Part shown: piece by piece, positions 1-9,789 of the stretch
Numbering within the stretch: the stretch's first letter is position 1
How the letters are laid out: the number at the start of each line of letters is the position of its first letter
Source: Hyphomonadaceae bacterium UBA7672
GTDB lineage: Bacteria > Pseudomonadota > Alphaproteobacteria > Caulobacterales > Hyphomonadaceae
DNA length: 26,227 bases
Assembly (NCBI GenBank): GCA_002483135.1
Contig: DLHI01000027.1
Span: 1 to 26,227 of the forward strand
Direction: 5' to 3'
Program-made: the position numbers and the translations under genes
Notes under the pieces: model-generated
Databases searched by the model: none
The model's input: only the letters and a program-made list of their open reading frames with translations
What the model was told of the DNA's origin: nothing

Positions 1-210
1 GCCCGGCCGATTCAGACTTGCTCCATCCTACAAATTCGAGACGCAGGGCGTTGAAAACGCGGGCGAAGATTTTTGAGTCTCCGACAGTTTTGAAACCCTG
101 GTTTCCTACAATTCCGGCAACGCGGAACGCGGCAAGCCGCGCTTCCGGGATGACAAGGTGGGGGTGGGGCGGGAATGGCGACTGCGGTGGGCGCACGGAC
201 TCCAGCAAGC
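1..210. other. Non-coding left edge
   Basis: No convincing gene is visible here. The open frames that cross it lack a recognisable product, good codon structure or a ribosome binding site. It contains the palindromic element at 111-151. The DNA is less GC-rich than the genes around it in the first 110 bases. It lies beyond the terminator of the cheY-cheZ unit, so it is probably an intergenic space whose other flanking gene is outside the window. Confidence 0.5.
111..151. repeat. Palindromic intergenic element (possible dispersed repeat)
   Basis: An outer stem pairs ATTCCGG (111-117) with CCGGGAT (145-151), with one G-T pair. Inside it GGAA (124-127) and CGCGGC (128-133) pair with GCCGCG (136-141) and TTCC (143-146), around an AA loop and with one bulged C. 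Read on the minus strand it begins GTCATCCCGGAAGCGCGGC, which resembles short palindromic repeats scattered between genes of Caulobacterales and related groups. Only one copy is in this window, so calling it a repeat is inference; the fold itself is direct. Confidence 0.4.
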
Positions 211-237
211 AAAAGGCCCGCTGTTTCCAGCGGGCCC
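211..237 (-). terminator. Intrinsic terminator of cheY-cheZ
   Basis: A perfect 9-bp stem, GGCCCGCTG (215-223) with CAGCGGGCC (228-236), closes a 4-nt loop. Read on the minus strand it is followed at once by TTTT (214-211). It lies 38 bases past the cheZ stop, the expected place for a Rho-independent terminator of the minus-strand unit. On the plus strand the tail is CTTCTT, so it may act weakly in both directions. Confidence 0.85.
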
Positions 238-274
238 TTCTTGGTTGGGTCAGAGGTGCGCGCGCCGCGCTGCG

Positions 275-904
275 CTAGGCGAAGAGCGCATCTATGTCGT
301 CCTGCGAGGTCGTGGGGCCGTTCATGGCGGGGCCGTTGAGGAGGAGTTCGCGATTGCGCTTTTCCTCGTCGGTTTCGTTGGACGCGCCATCCGTGACGCC
401 GAGCGCGCCGGCGAAGCGGGAGACGCGATCCTCGATGTGGCGTAGCGTGGTGATGACCTTCTTGATGCGCTGGCCGGTGAGATCCTGGAAGGAGCAGGCC
501 TCGAACATGCGCAGGATTGCGGCATCGACCTCGGCCTTGTAGGCGGCGACGTCGGTGGGCTGCATCTCCATCAGGCGTTCGCCTTCGGCCATGATGCTTT
601 CGGTGGCGCGCTCGGTGTCTCGCACCACGGCGTCGAGTTCCAGCGAGGCGCCGGGGATGCGGGCGTTGCCGATCTCGTTCGGCCGGAGCCCGGCGATCTC
701 GTCGCGCGCCTTCTGGATGTAGTCGGCGATGTACTGAAACTCGTTGATGATGGAGCGGTCGAGCGAGCCGAAGAAGGCCTGCATGGCGTCGGCCATCTGA
801 TGCGAGAGGCCTAGGACTTCAACGAGGGGACGCTCGCGCACATTCGACGTCTTCAGCGTATCGATGGCGAGACGGATCTTCTGGGCGGCTTCATTCGCGG
901 CCAT
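275..904 (-). CDS. cheZ: Chemotaxis protein phosphatase CheZ
   Basis: A 209-residue, mostly helical cytoplasmic protein that should speed dephosphorylation of CheY-P and so end the signal to the flagellar motor. The CheZ signature FQDLTGQRIKK sits at residues 139-149. Its Asp141 and Gln145 match the catalytic Asp143/Gln147 pair of E. coli CheZ, where Gln orients the attacking water in the CheY active site. The C-terminus (SQDDIDALFA, 200-209) looks like the conserved CheY-docking tail, joined by a flexible linker (about 170-198). The ATG overlaps the TGA of cheY by one base (TGATG), so the two are surely co-translated and form one partnership. An intrinsic terminator follows. The residues needed for activity are present; function is inferred from the family. 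Confidence 0.92.
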   Translation of the reverse strand: MAANEAAQKIRLAIDTLKTSNVRERPLVEVLGLSHQMADAMQAFFGSLDRSIINEFQYIADYIQKARDEIAGLRPNEIGNARIPGASLELDAVVRDTERATESIMAEGERLMEMQPTDVAAYKAEVDAAILRMFEACSFQDLTGQRIKKVITTLRHIEDRVSRFAGALGVTDGASNETDEEKRNRELLLNGPAMNGPTTSQDDIDALFA

Positions 905-1290
905 CAGAAATCCCCCAGCACAGCCTTGACCTTGCCCTTGAGGGTTTCGGCGTTGAACGGTTTGACGATGTAGTTGTTCACGCCGGCTTTCTTGGCGGCG
1001 ATGACGTTTTCGGTCTTGGATTCGGCCGTGATCATGATGAAGGGCGTGGCCTTCAGCTGTTCGCTGGCGCGGACCTGCTGGAGCAGCTCGTAGCCGGTCA
1101 TCGGCTCCATGTTCCAGTCGGAGATGACGAGGCCATAGCGGCCAGCCTGCATCTTCTCGAGCGCCTGGCGGCCATCCTTGGCTTCGTCGATGTTCTTGAA
1201 GCCGATCTGGGTCAGCAGGTTCCGGATGATCCGGATCATGGTCTGGTAGTCATCGACGACAAGGACTGGCATGGACAGATCGACGGCCAT
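904..1290 (-). CDS. cheY: Chemotaxis response regulator CheY
   Basis: A stand-alone receiver domain of 128 residues, the usual CheY length, with no output domain. The acidic pocket is Asp13/Asp14, the phospho-acceptor is Asp58 (VISDWNM), the switch Thr is Thr88 (MITAE), with Tyr107 as aromatic switch and Lys110 in the KPF motif. It probably binds the flagellar switch when phosphorylated by a CheA encoded elsewhere. The ATG is preceded by GGAGAA (1306-1301), 10 nt upstream. It is the first gene of a two-gene unit with cheZ. Caulobacterales carry several CheY paralogues, so the exact role (motor binding or phosphate sink) is open, but direct coupling to cheZ favours the motor-binding form. Confidence 0.93.
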   Translation of the reverse strand: MAVDLSMPVLVVDDYQTMIRIIRNLLTQIGFKNIDEAKDGRQALEKMQAGRYGLVISDWNMEPMTGYELLQQVRASEQLKATPFIMITAESKTENVIAAKKAGVNNYIVKPFNAETLKGKVKAVLGDF

Positions 1291-1314
1291 GTTGCTGGGG
1301 TTCTCCGAATGTTG

Positions 1315-1342
1315 CTAATAGCAAGATACTGAGAGAGACCAA
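1315..1342 (-). promoter_or_regulatory. Candidate promoter of cheY-cheZ
   Basis: On the minus strand TTGGTCT (1342-1336) is followed after 13 nt by GCTATTAG (1322-1315). This fits the Caulobacter-type housekeeping spacing (TTGACGS-N10-14-GCTANAWC) with a weak -35 and fair -10, and it would start transcription about 15-20 nt before the cheY start. The -10 lies within a small inverted repeat (TTGCT-AAT-AGCAA, 1312-1324). Seen by eye only. Confidence 0.3.
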
Positions 1343-1513
1343 ATAATTGGTGAATCACGCCGCAGAGTGTCCTAGACGCGCGGCTATGGGCGGATTTTCC
1401 GCTGGATGGGGCGCGCAGGCGCCGATTACCGGTTCACACCGTTCGGTCGGATGGACTATGGGAGCCCGCTTGCGGGGGGTACGCGCCGGATTCGGCCAGG
1501 CCCCCGGCAACCC

Positions 1514-1544
1514 AAGGAGATGGGACGTGAGGATCTGGGAATGA
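1514..1544 (+). other. Possible five-codon leader ORF overlapping maoC start
   Basis: The best Shine-Dalgarno in this stretch, AAGGAG (1514-1519), sits 7 nt before a GTG at 1527. That GTG opens a five-codon frame, V-R-I-W-E, whose TGA (1542-1544) overlaps the ATG of maoC (1541-1543) as ATGA. The ribosome binding site is thus placed for the mini-ORF rather than for maoC, suggesting translational coupling. The arrangement is read directly; that it is translated is inference. Confidence 0.3.
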
Positions 1545-1969
1545 AACAGGGCAGGACCTTCGCGGACCTGGCGATCGGGATGACCGTTTCGATCCAGAAT
1601 ACCGTGAGCGAGCAGGACGTCATCGATTTCGCCCGCGTGTCTGGCGATTACAACCCGCTGCACATGGACGAGGAGTACGCCAAGACGACCCAGTTCAAGG
1701 GGCGGATCGCGCATGGCGCGCTGTCGGCGTCCTACATCTCGGCGATCCTGGGCAATGACCTGCCGGGGCCGGGGGCCGTGTTCATGGAGCTGAACCTGAA
1801 GTTCGTGCGGCCGGTGCGCATCGGCGACATGGTGACCTCGACGGCGGAAGTGATCGAGATGGTCGAGCGCGGGTATCGCGTGAGGCTGGCCGTGAAGGGT
1901 GAAGTGGACGGCAAGGTCTGCATGAAGGGCGAGGCGCTGGTCATGGTCCCCTCGGGCAAGGCCGAATAG
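1541..1969 (+). CDS. MaoC-family (R)-hydratase
   Basis: A 142-residue hot-dog fold protein of the MaoC/PhaJ type, predicted to hydrate trans-2-enoyl-CoA to (R)-3-hydroxyacyl-CoA, linking fatty-acid oxidation with other acyl-CoA pathways. The hydratase-2 signature covers residues 30-59: FARVSGDYNPLH contains the catalytic Asp36 and His41, and GRIAHGAL follows. The length matches single-domain PhaJ-like enzymes. I chose the ATG at 1541, since the protein from there matches the family from its first residues; the frame is open further upstream to 1406 but that part looks unlike protein. It ends 4 nt before ribF. Its true acyl substrate cannot be told, and other MaoC proteins act in quite different pathways. 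Confidence 0.87.
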   Translation: MKQGRTFADLAIGMTVSIQNTVSEQDVIDFARVSGDYNPLHMDEEYAKTTQFKGRIAHGALSASYISAILGNDLPGPGAVFMELNLKFVRPVRIGDMVTSTAEVIEMVERGYRVRLAVKGEVDGKVCMKGEALVMVPSGKAE

Positions 1970-1973
1970 GTCG

Positions 1974-2885
1974 ATGCATAAAGGCGCGGCGATAGCGCTG
2001 GGGAATTTCGACGGTCTGCATGCCGGCCACCGCGCCGTTATCGAGAGCGCACGGGCTGCCGGACTGACGATCGGCGCGCCGCTGGGCGTGGCGACGTTCG
2101 AGCCGGCGCCGCGGAGACATTTCCAGCCGGATGCGCCGCCGTTCAGGTTGATGACGCCGTTGCAGCGGCAGATCGCGCTGGATCGGCTGGGGGTGGAGCA
2201 GCTGCATCTCTTGCGGTTCGATGCTGTCATGGCGGCGATGACGGACCGGGAGTTCTGCGAGCGTGTGATCATCGGGGAGGTCGGCGCGCGGTGTGTGAGC
2301 GTTGGGTTCGACTTCCGGTTCGGGAAGGGCCGGATGGGGGATGCCGAGAGCCTGAAGCGGATTGGCGCCGAGCTGGGGTTCGGGGTCGAGGTCGTCGCCG
2401 AGGTGAAGGCGGCGGGGGAGAAGGTGTCGTCTTCGCGCATCCGTGAGGCGATCGCGCGCGGCGACATGGGCGCAGCGCGGCAGGGAATGGGCGCGTGGTG
2501 GACCGTGGACGCGATTGTCGAGCATGGTGAGAAGCGCGGGCGCACGCTGGGCTTTCCGACGGCGAACATGCAGCTTGGCGAGATCGTACATCCTTCGCAT
2601 GGCATCTATGCCGTGTGGGCGCGGATGGATGAGGAGGCGACCTGGAGGCCGGGCGTCGCCAATTTTGGGCGGACGCCGACGACCGGGCTGCGTGATCCGT
2701 TGCTGGAAGTGATGGTGTTTGACGTGACTGGCGACTTCTATGGCCAGCGCATGCATGTGGCGTTCGTGAAGTTGCTGCGGGCAGAGGCTCGGTTTGACAG
2801 CCTTGAGGCGCTGGTGGCGCAGATGCATCGCGATGTGGCGCACGCGCGGGGCGTGCTTGCCGGGGAAAGCCCGCCACTGCTATGA
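1974..2885 (+). CDS. ribF: Bifunctional riboflavin kinase / FAD synthetase RibF
   Basis: A 303-residue cytoplasmic enzyme that phosphorylates riboflavin to FMN and adenylates FMN to FAD. The N-terminal nucleotidyltransferase domain carries GNFDGLHAGH (10-19) and SSSRIR (152-157); the C-terminal flavokinase domain carries GFPTAN (193-198), the GIYAVW strand and LLEVMVFD. The protein is slightly short at its N-terminus: most homologues have about 10-15 residues before the GNFDG strand, whereas this start (ATG 1974, 4 nt after the maoC stop) leaves nine. No strong ribosome binding site is visible, so it is probably translated by coupling to maoC, or it starts a little upstream inside maoC. There is no room for an FMN riboswitch directly before it. 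Confidence 0.94.
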   Translation: MHKGAAIALGNFDGLHAGHRAVIESARAAGLTIGAPLGVATFEPAPRRHFQPDAPPFRLMTPLQRQIALDRLGVEQLHLLRFDAVMAAMTDREFCERVIIGEVGARCVSVGFDFRFGKGRMGDAESLKRIGAELGFGVEVVAEVKAAGEKVSSSRIREAIARGDMGAARQGMGAWWTVDAIVEHGEKRGRTLGFPTANMQLGEIVHPSHGIYAVWARMDEEATWRPGVANFGRTPTTGLRDPLLEVMVFDVTGDFYGQRMHVAFVKLLRAEARFDSLEALVAQMHRDVAHARGVLAGESPPLL

Positions 2886-2937
2886 GCCATACCATGACAC
2901 GGGTTTCGAGCTTGCAGGCTATTCGGCGAATTATGGG

Positions 2938-2972
2938 CCCGGCGGACGCTGTTTAGCGTGATTACCGCCGGG
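2938..2972 (+). other. Two-part hairpin between ribF and ileS
   Basis: CCCGGCGG (2938-2945) pairs perfectly with CCGCCGGG (2965-2972), and inside it ACGCT (2946-2950) pairs with AGCGT (2955-2959) around a GTTT loop. A five-base bulge (2960-2964) is on the 3' side. It is followed by AAAGTCGT, not a T run, so it is a poor intrinsic terminator. It could be a structured ileS leader, a Rho-linked 3' end of ribF, or an RNA-stability element. Confidence 0.5.
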
Positions 2973-3019
2973 AAAGTCGTATTCGCCCGCCAGCCCATTC
3001 TTTCAAAGCGACACCCATC

Positions 3020-5941
<2,922 letters not shown>

Positions 5942-5950
5942 GGTAAGCTG

Positions 5951-6523
5951 ATGGCTGTGACGATGGACTGGCTCTCGCGCGAGAAGATGACGCGATCCTG
6001 GCGCTGGGCGATCCCGCTCATCGTCGGCATCGTGGCGGCGGACCAGCTGAGCAAGGCCTGGGTGCTCGGGACGCCAGAATTCGCCGCGCTTGAGTGCCTT
6101 GATGCCCGCGTCCGGTGCGGGGCGATGGAGCTTTCCCCCCTGATGGATTTCTCCATGACCTGGAATCGGGGCGTCAGCTTCGGGGCCATGCAGGCGGACG
6201 GAATGGCCCGCTGGATCCTGTTCGGCCTGATCTCGGCCATCGCGGTCGGGTTCACGATCTGGCTGCTGCGGGCGGAGCGGAAAACGACGGCGCTAGCGCT
6301 GGCGCTGGTGGTCGGCGGGGCTGTGGGTAACCTGATTGACCGCTTCATTTTCGGTGCGGTCGTTGATTTTATTGACTTTCGTGGCCCGTGGTTCGACCTG
6401 AACCTGTTCGGCTGGAATGTCGGTTTCCCGTGGATTTTCAACATTGCCGACGCCGCCATCACCATTGGCGCCATATTTTTGCTTGTGGATCAGCTTCTGG
6501 TCGGACGCAAACGAGCAAGCTAG
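5951..6523 (+). CDS. lspA: Lipoprotein signal peptidase (SPase II)
   Basis: A 190-residue inner-membrane aspartyl protease that removes signal peptides from diacylglyceryl prolipoproteins. Four membrane segments are visible (about 18-35, 86-106, 112-130, 163-184). The catalytic pair is Asp130 (GNLIDR) and Asp167 (FNIADA); the family motif TWNRGVSFG is at 70-78. A segment with two cysteines (48-56) between helix 1 and the TWN motif is longer than in E. coli LspA. It starts 9 nt after ileS, the common ileS-lspA pairing of proteobacteria. At least two of the next three genes encode proteins with lipoprotein-type signal peptides, so its substrates may be made from the same transcript. Confidence 0.95.
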   Translation: MAVTMDWLSREKMTRSWRWAIPLIVGIVAADQLSKAWVLGTPEFAALECLDARVRCGAMELSPLMDFSMTWNRGVSFGAMQADGMARWILFGLISAIAVGFTIWLLRAERKTTALALALVVGGAVGNLIDRFIFGAVVDFIDFRGPWFDLNLFGWNVGFPWIFNIADAAITIGAIFLLVDQLLVGRKRAS

Positions 6524-6569
6524 AAGGCTGTTCGAATTGGGGTCTGACGACCGCGACAGGAGAATATCA

Positions 6570-7082
6570 GTGAAGCGTATCGCCATGATCGGGATTGCAG
6601 TCCTGGCCGCAGGAGCAACCGCCGCCTGCAGCACCGCGTCGGGACCCGAGGCCAACAATGTGATCAGCAAGGCGCCGTTGACCGTGCCCCCGCAGTTCAA
6701 TCTGGTGCCGCCCGCGCCAGGTCAGGCGCGTCCGCAGGAATTGTCGCCCGAAGCCCAGGCGCGCGTCGCCGTGTTCGGCGTCGACTACGGCCAGAGCGCC
6801 AGCGAAGGCGAGCGTGCGTTCGTTCGCGCGGCGGGCGGCGGCACGACCGAGCGGACCGTTCGCAGTCTGGTTGATTTCGACGAGGCCGAAATCCTGCGCA
6901 AGAACCGCAGCTTCGCGGACATGATCCTCAATTGGGGGGCTTCCACGCCCCCCAGCGCGGTCATCGATCCGGCCGCGGAGGCCGAGCGCCTGCGTGTCGA
7001 GGCCGAAGCGGTGAAGGGCGTGACCGGCGGCGGCACGGTGGTGATCCAACCCAAATCGACGAGCAAGCTGCCGGGTCTGTGA
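6570..7082 (+). CDS. DUF3035 lipoprotein, BamF-like
   Basis: A 170-residue protein with a lipoprotein-type signal peptide (basic VKR, hydrophobic stretch, then TAAC with Cys20; the -3 residue is Thr, less usual than Leu). After it come KAPLTVPPQFNLVPP (35-49), the hallmark of DUF3035, and a mostly disordered, Ala/Glu-rich C-terminus. Alphaproteobacterial DUF3035 proteins include BamF, a small lipoprotein subunit of the outer-membrane beta-barrel assembly machine in Caulobacter, so an outer-membrane biogenesis role is likely. The start is GTG 6570, supported by AGGAG at 6558-6562 with 7-nt spacing; the frame is open upstream into lspA but that is not needed. The stop overlaps the next gene's GTG (GTGA). 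Confidence 0.82.
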   Translation: MKRIAMIGIAVLAAGATAACSTASGPEANNVISKAPLTVPPQFNLVPPAPGQARPQELSPEAQARVAVFGVDYGQSASEGERAFVRAAGGGTTERTVRSLVDFDEAEILRKNRSFADMILNWGASTPPSAVIDPAAEAERLRVEAEAVKGVTGGGTVVIQPKSTSKLPGL

Positions 7083-8437
7083 TACGCTCGTTCGTCTCTG
7101 CTATCCTGCGAGGCTCGCGATACAGCGCTGTGGCGCTGGTGGTTGTGCTTGTCGCAACGAGCGCGGCCGTCGCGCAGGACGGTGACGACTGGAAGCCCGA
7201 GACGTTCAAGCTCGACAACGGGATGACGGCGGTGGTGCTGCCGGATCATCGCGCGCCGGTCGTGACGCATGTGATCTGGTATCGCGTGGGTTCGGCGGAT
7301 GAAATCGCGGGCAAGTCGGGCCTCGCGCACTTTCTCGAACACCTGATGTTCAAGGCGACGGAGACAACGCCGGCGGGCGAGTACTCGCGCATCGCCGCGC
7401 GCAATGGCGGGCAGGTGAATGCGCGCACGTCGTACGACTACACGAACTATTTCTTCCGCGTCGCCCGCGATCGCCTGCCGCTGATGATGCAGCTGGAGGC
7501 GGACCGGATGGCGAATCTCAAGCTGGACGACAACGAGGTATTCGCCGAGCGCAACGTCGTGCTGCAGGAGCGGCGCCAGAATGTCGACAGCAATCCCGGC
7601 GCGGTGCTGGATGAGCAGGTGTGGGAGAAGCTGTTTGCGGGGCATCCCTATTCCATCCCGGTGATCGGGCGGATGGACGAGGTTGCGAGGTTGTCGCGCC
7701 AGGACGCCACCGAATGGTATCGCAACTGGTATGGGCCGGAGAACGCCGTGCTGGTGGTGGCGGGAGACATCACGGCGCAAGAACTGAAGCCGTTGGCCGA
7801 GGCGACCTATGGTGCTGTCCCGCGACGGGGCGACCTGGGCGAGCGTAAATGGCCCGACGTGCGCGCGCTGTCGCAGTCTTTCGAGCTGGAGCATGCCGAC
7901 CCCAAGGTGCGCCAGGCCGTGTGGTCCCGGAACTGGATCGGCGTGCCGATGGGGCATGAGGACGCCGAAGCGCTGCAGGTGGCGATGCAGGTGCTGGGCG
8001 GCGGCCGCACGGGGCGGCTTTATCGCACGCTGGTCGAAGGCGGAGAGGCGGTGACGGCCTGGGGCTACAGCTCGGAGATGGAAGCGCCGGGTCTGGTCGC
8101 GGTGTCAGTGTCGCCGTCGAAAGGGGTGACCATCGAGGATGCGCGCGAAGCTGCGATGGAGGTCGTTCAGGCGTTTGCCGAGGAAGGTCCCAGCGAGGAA
8201 GAGCTTGCGCGCGCCAAGGCGATCATTGCGGCGTCAGCCGTGTTCCGGCGCGACAACCAGCAGCGGCTGGCGGACTGGTATGGCCTGATGCTGTCTGCAG
8301 GCGTGTCGCTGGAGCGCATCGAGACGTGGGACGAGCGCGTGGAGGCCGTGACGCGCGAGGACGTGATGGACGTGGTCACGCGCTACCTGATCGCGCCGCA
8401 TCATGTGGATTCAGTCTTGTTGCCGGAGGGCGAATGA
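7079..8437 (+). CDS. M16 family zinc metallopeptidase, active subunit
   Basis: A 452-residue exported insulinase/processing-peptidase-type protein. A signal peptide spans about residues 1-32 (cleavage near AVA-Q). The inverted zinc motif HFLEH is at 84-88 (His84, Glu87 as general base, His88), with the third ligand probably Glu164 in NVVLQERRQ. The two-lobed M16 core follows, ending with the second-lobe segment VLGGGRTGRLYRTLVE. I start it at GTG 7079, which overlaps the TGA of the preceding gene; this frame is open further upstream, but that region is the coding sequence of the DUF3035 gene. The next gene is an M16 homologue without the zinc motif, so the two likely form a heterodimer that degrades or matures periplasmic peptides. 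The substrate is unknown. Confidence 0.9.
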   Translation: MIRSFVSAILRGSRYSAVALVVVLVATSAAVAQDGDDWKPETFKLDNGMTAVVLPDHRAPVVTHVIWYRVGSADEIAGKSGLAHFLEHLMFKATETTPAGEYSRIAARNGGQVNARTSYDYTNYFFRVARDRLPLMMQLEADRMANLKLDDNEVFAERNVVLQERRQNVDSNPGAVLDEQVWEKLFAGHPYSIPVIGRMDEVARLSRQDATEWYRNWYGPENAVLVVAGDITAQELKPLAEATYGAVPRRGDLGERKWPDVRALSQSFELEHADPKVRQAVWSRNWIGVPMGHEDAEALQVAMQVLGGGRTGRLYRTLVEGGEAVTAWGYSSEMEAPGLVAVSVSPSKGVTIEDAREAAMEVVQAFAEEGPSEEELARAKAIIAASAVFRRDNQQRLADWYGLMLSAGVSLERIETWDERVEAVTREDVMDVVTRYLIAPHHVDSVLLPEGE

Positions 8438-9786
8438 TCCGCCGGCTGTCCATGGCGTGTCTTGGGGCATGTCTTGCGGCGCTGGGCGCCTGCCAGTCTC
8501 CGGGGCCTGCAGACGCGCTCGTGCTGCGCGAGAATGAAGTCTCGATGGCCGACGTGCAGGTGGTGACGTCTCCGGGCGGGATCACGGCCTGGCTGGTGCA
8601 GGAAGACTTCGTGCCTATGGTGGCCATGGAGATGGCCTGGCGCGGCGGATCGGCGAGTGAGCCGACTGGCAAGGACGGTGTCGGTTGGCTGCTGTCCTAC
8701 ATGATGAACGAGGGCGCGGGCGATCTCGACACCACGGCCTATGGCGCGCGGATGGAAGACCTCAGCATGGATTTCGGCTGCGGCGTCGGCATGGACTGGA
8801 CGACCTGCAGCTTCACGACGCTGACGGCGACGGAAGACGAGAGCTTCGAGATGCTGCGTCTCGCCTTTGCCGAGCTGCGGATGGACACAGAGCCGTTTGA
8901 GCGGGCCAAGCGCGAACTGATCGCGGGGCTGAACGCATCGGAGATGGACGCCAAGACGCTGGCCAGCCGGGCTATGAACGAGGCCATCGTTCCGGGGCAT
9001 CCCTATGCGCGGCATCCGACGCAGCATTCGGTCTTGGCAGCGAGCAAGGCCGACGTGCGAAGGCTCAAACAGCAGCTGATGGCGCGAGACCGATTGCTGG
9101 TTGTTGTGGTGGGCGACATATCGGCGGACGAGTTGAAGGTGCGGCTGGACCAGGTGTTCGGCTCGCTGCCGGCTGCATCCGGCCTGGAAGAACCGATTGA
9201 CGCCACGCCGCGGCCTGCGACGCATTCGCCCATCGTGAAGAAACTCAGTCAGCCGCAGACGCTGGTGTTGTTTTCGGGACCGGGCATTCGCCGCGAGGAC
9301 CCGGATTTCTATGCAGCCTACCTGCTCAACTACATTCTGGGCGGTGGAGGTCTTTCCTCGCGGTTGGCAGAGGATATCCGCGAGAAGCGCGGACTGACCT
9401 ATGGCGTCGCAACGGGTCTGAGCGTGCAGCCGCATCTGTGGCGGTGGACGGGGTCCAGTTCGACGATGAACCAGACGGCGGGCGAGGTCGTTAGGCTTGT
9501 GCGCGAGAACATTGCGCGGCTCGGGCGTGATGGGCCGACGGAACAGGAGCTGGCCGATGCAAAGGCCTACACTACCGGCGCCTTTCCGCTGGCATTCGAC
9601 AGCAACACCAAGATCGCGCGCAACCTGCTGGGCTTCCGGCAGGACGGCATGGGCGTGGACTATGTGCAGGAGCGCAATAGCCATTTCGAGGCTGTGACGC
9701 TGGAAGATGTGAAGCGCGTGGCGGCCAAGTACATGAAGCCAGAGGCGTTCACGTTTGTGCTTGTGGGCGAGCCCAAGATCGACTGA
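8434..9786 (+). CDS. M16 family protein lacking the zinc motif, lipoprotein
   Basis: A 450-residue M16 homologue that starts with a clear lipoprotein signal: basic MIRR, hydrophobic stretch, lipobox LGAC with Cys20. The place where HxxEH should be reads GWLLSYMMNEG, so the zinc site is missing. The C-terminal lobe keeps the conserved Arg/Tyr segment (REKRGLTYGVATGL), which in M16 pairs helps bind the substrate. This is the usual pattern of the non-catalytic partner, as in mitochondrial MPP-alpha. ATG 8434 overlaps the previous stop (ATGA), with GGAGGG just upstream. The lipid anchor would tether the dimer to a membrane; residues after Cys20 (QSPG) do not include the Asp that causes inner-membrane retention in E. 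coli, so outer membrane is favoured. Confidence 0.88.
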   Translation: MIRRLSMACLGACLAALGACQSPGPADALVLRENEVSMADVQVVTSPGGITAWLVQEDFVPMVAMEMAWRGGSASEPTGKDGVGWLLSYMMNEGAGDLDTTAYGARMEDLSMDFGCGVGMDWTTCSFTTLTATEDESFEMLRLAFAELRMDTEPFERAKRELIAGLNASEMDAKTLASRAMNEAIVPGHPYARHPTQHSVLAASKADVRRLKQQLMARDRLLVVVVGDISADELKVRLDQVFGSLPAASGLEEPIDATPRPATHSPIVKKLSQPQTLVLFSGPGIRREDPDFYAAYLLNYILGGGGLSSRLAEDIREKRGLTYGVATGLSVQPHLWRWTGSSSTMNQTAGEVVRLVRENIARLGRDGPTEQELADAKAYTTGAFPLAFDSNTKIARNLLGFRQDGMGVDYVQERNSHFEAVTLEDVKRVAAKYMKPEAFTFVLVGEPKID

Positions 9787-9789
9787 CCG

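Noticed and set aside
1347..1540. Longer N-terminus or separate gene before maoC
   Set aside because: The open frames here read as low-quality protein unlike the MaoC family, and the hot-dog domain is complete from 1541.
1970..1973. FMN riboswitch before ribF
   Set aside because: Only 4 nt separate maoC and ribF, so there is no space, and nothing upstream of maoC resembles the FMN aptamer.
2886..3019. T-box leader for ileS
   Set aside because: No T-box core sequence or long anti-terminator is present; T-boxes are mainly from Gram-positive bacteria. Only the hairpin at 2938-2972 was kept.
8434..9786. Second M16 gene as a decayed pseudogene
   Set aside because: The frame is intact, the lipobox is perfect and the C-terminal substrate-binding segment is conserved. 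Loss of the zinc motif is normal for the partner subunit of M16 pairs.
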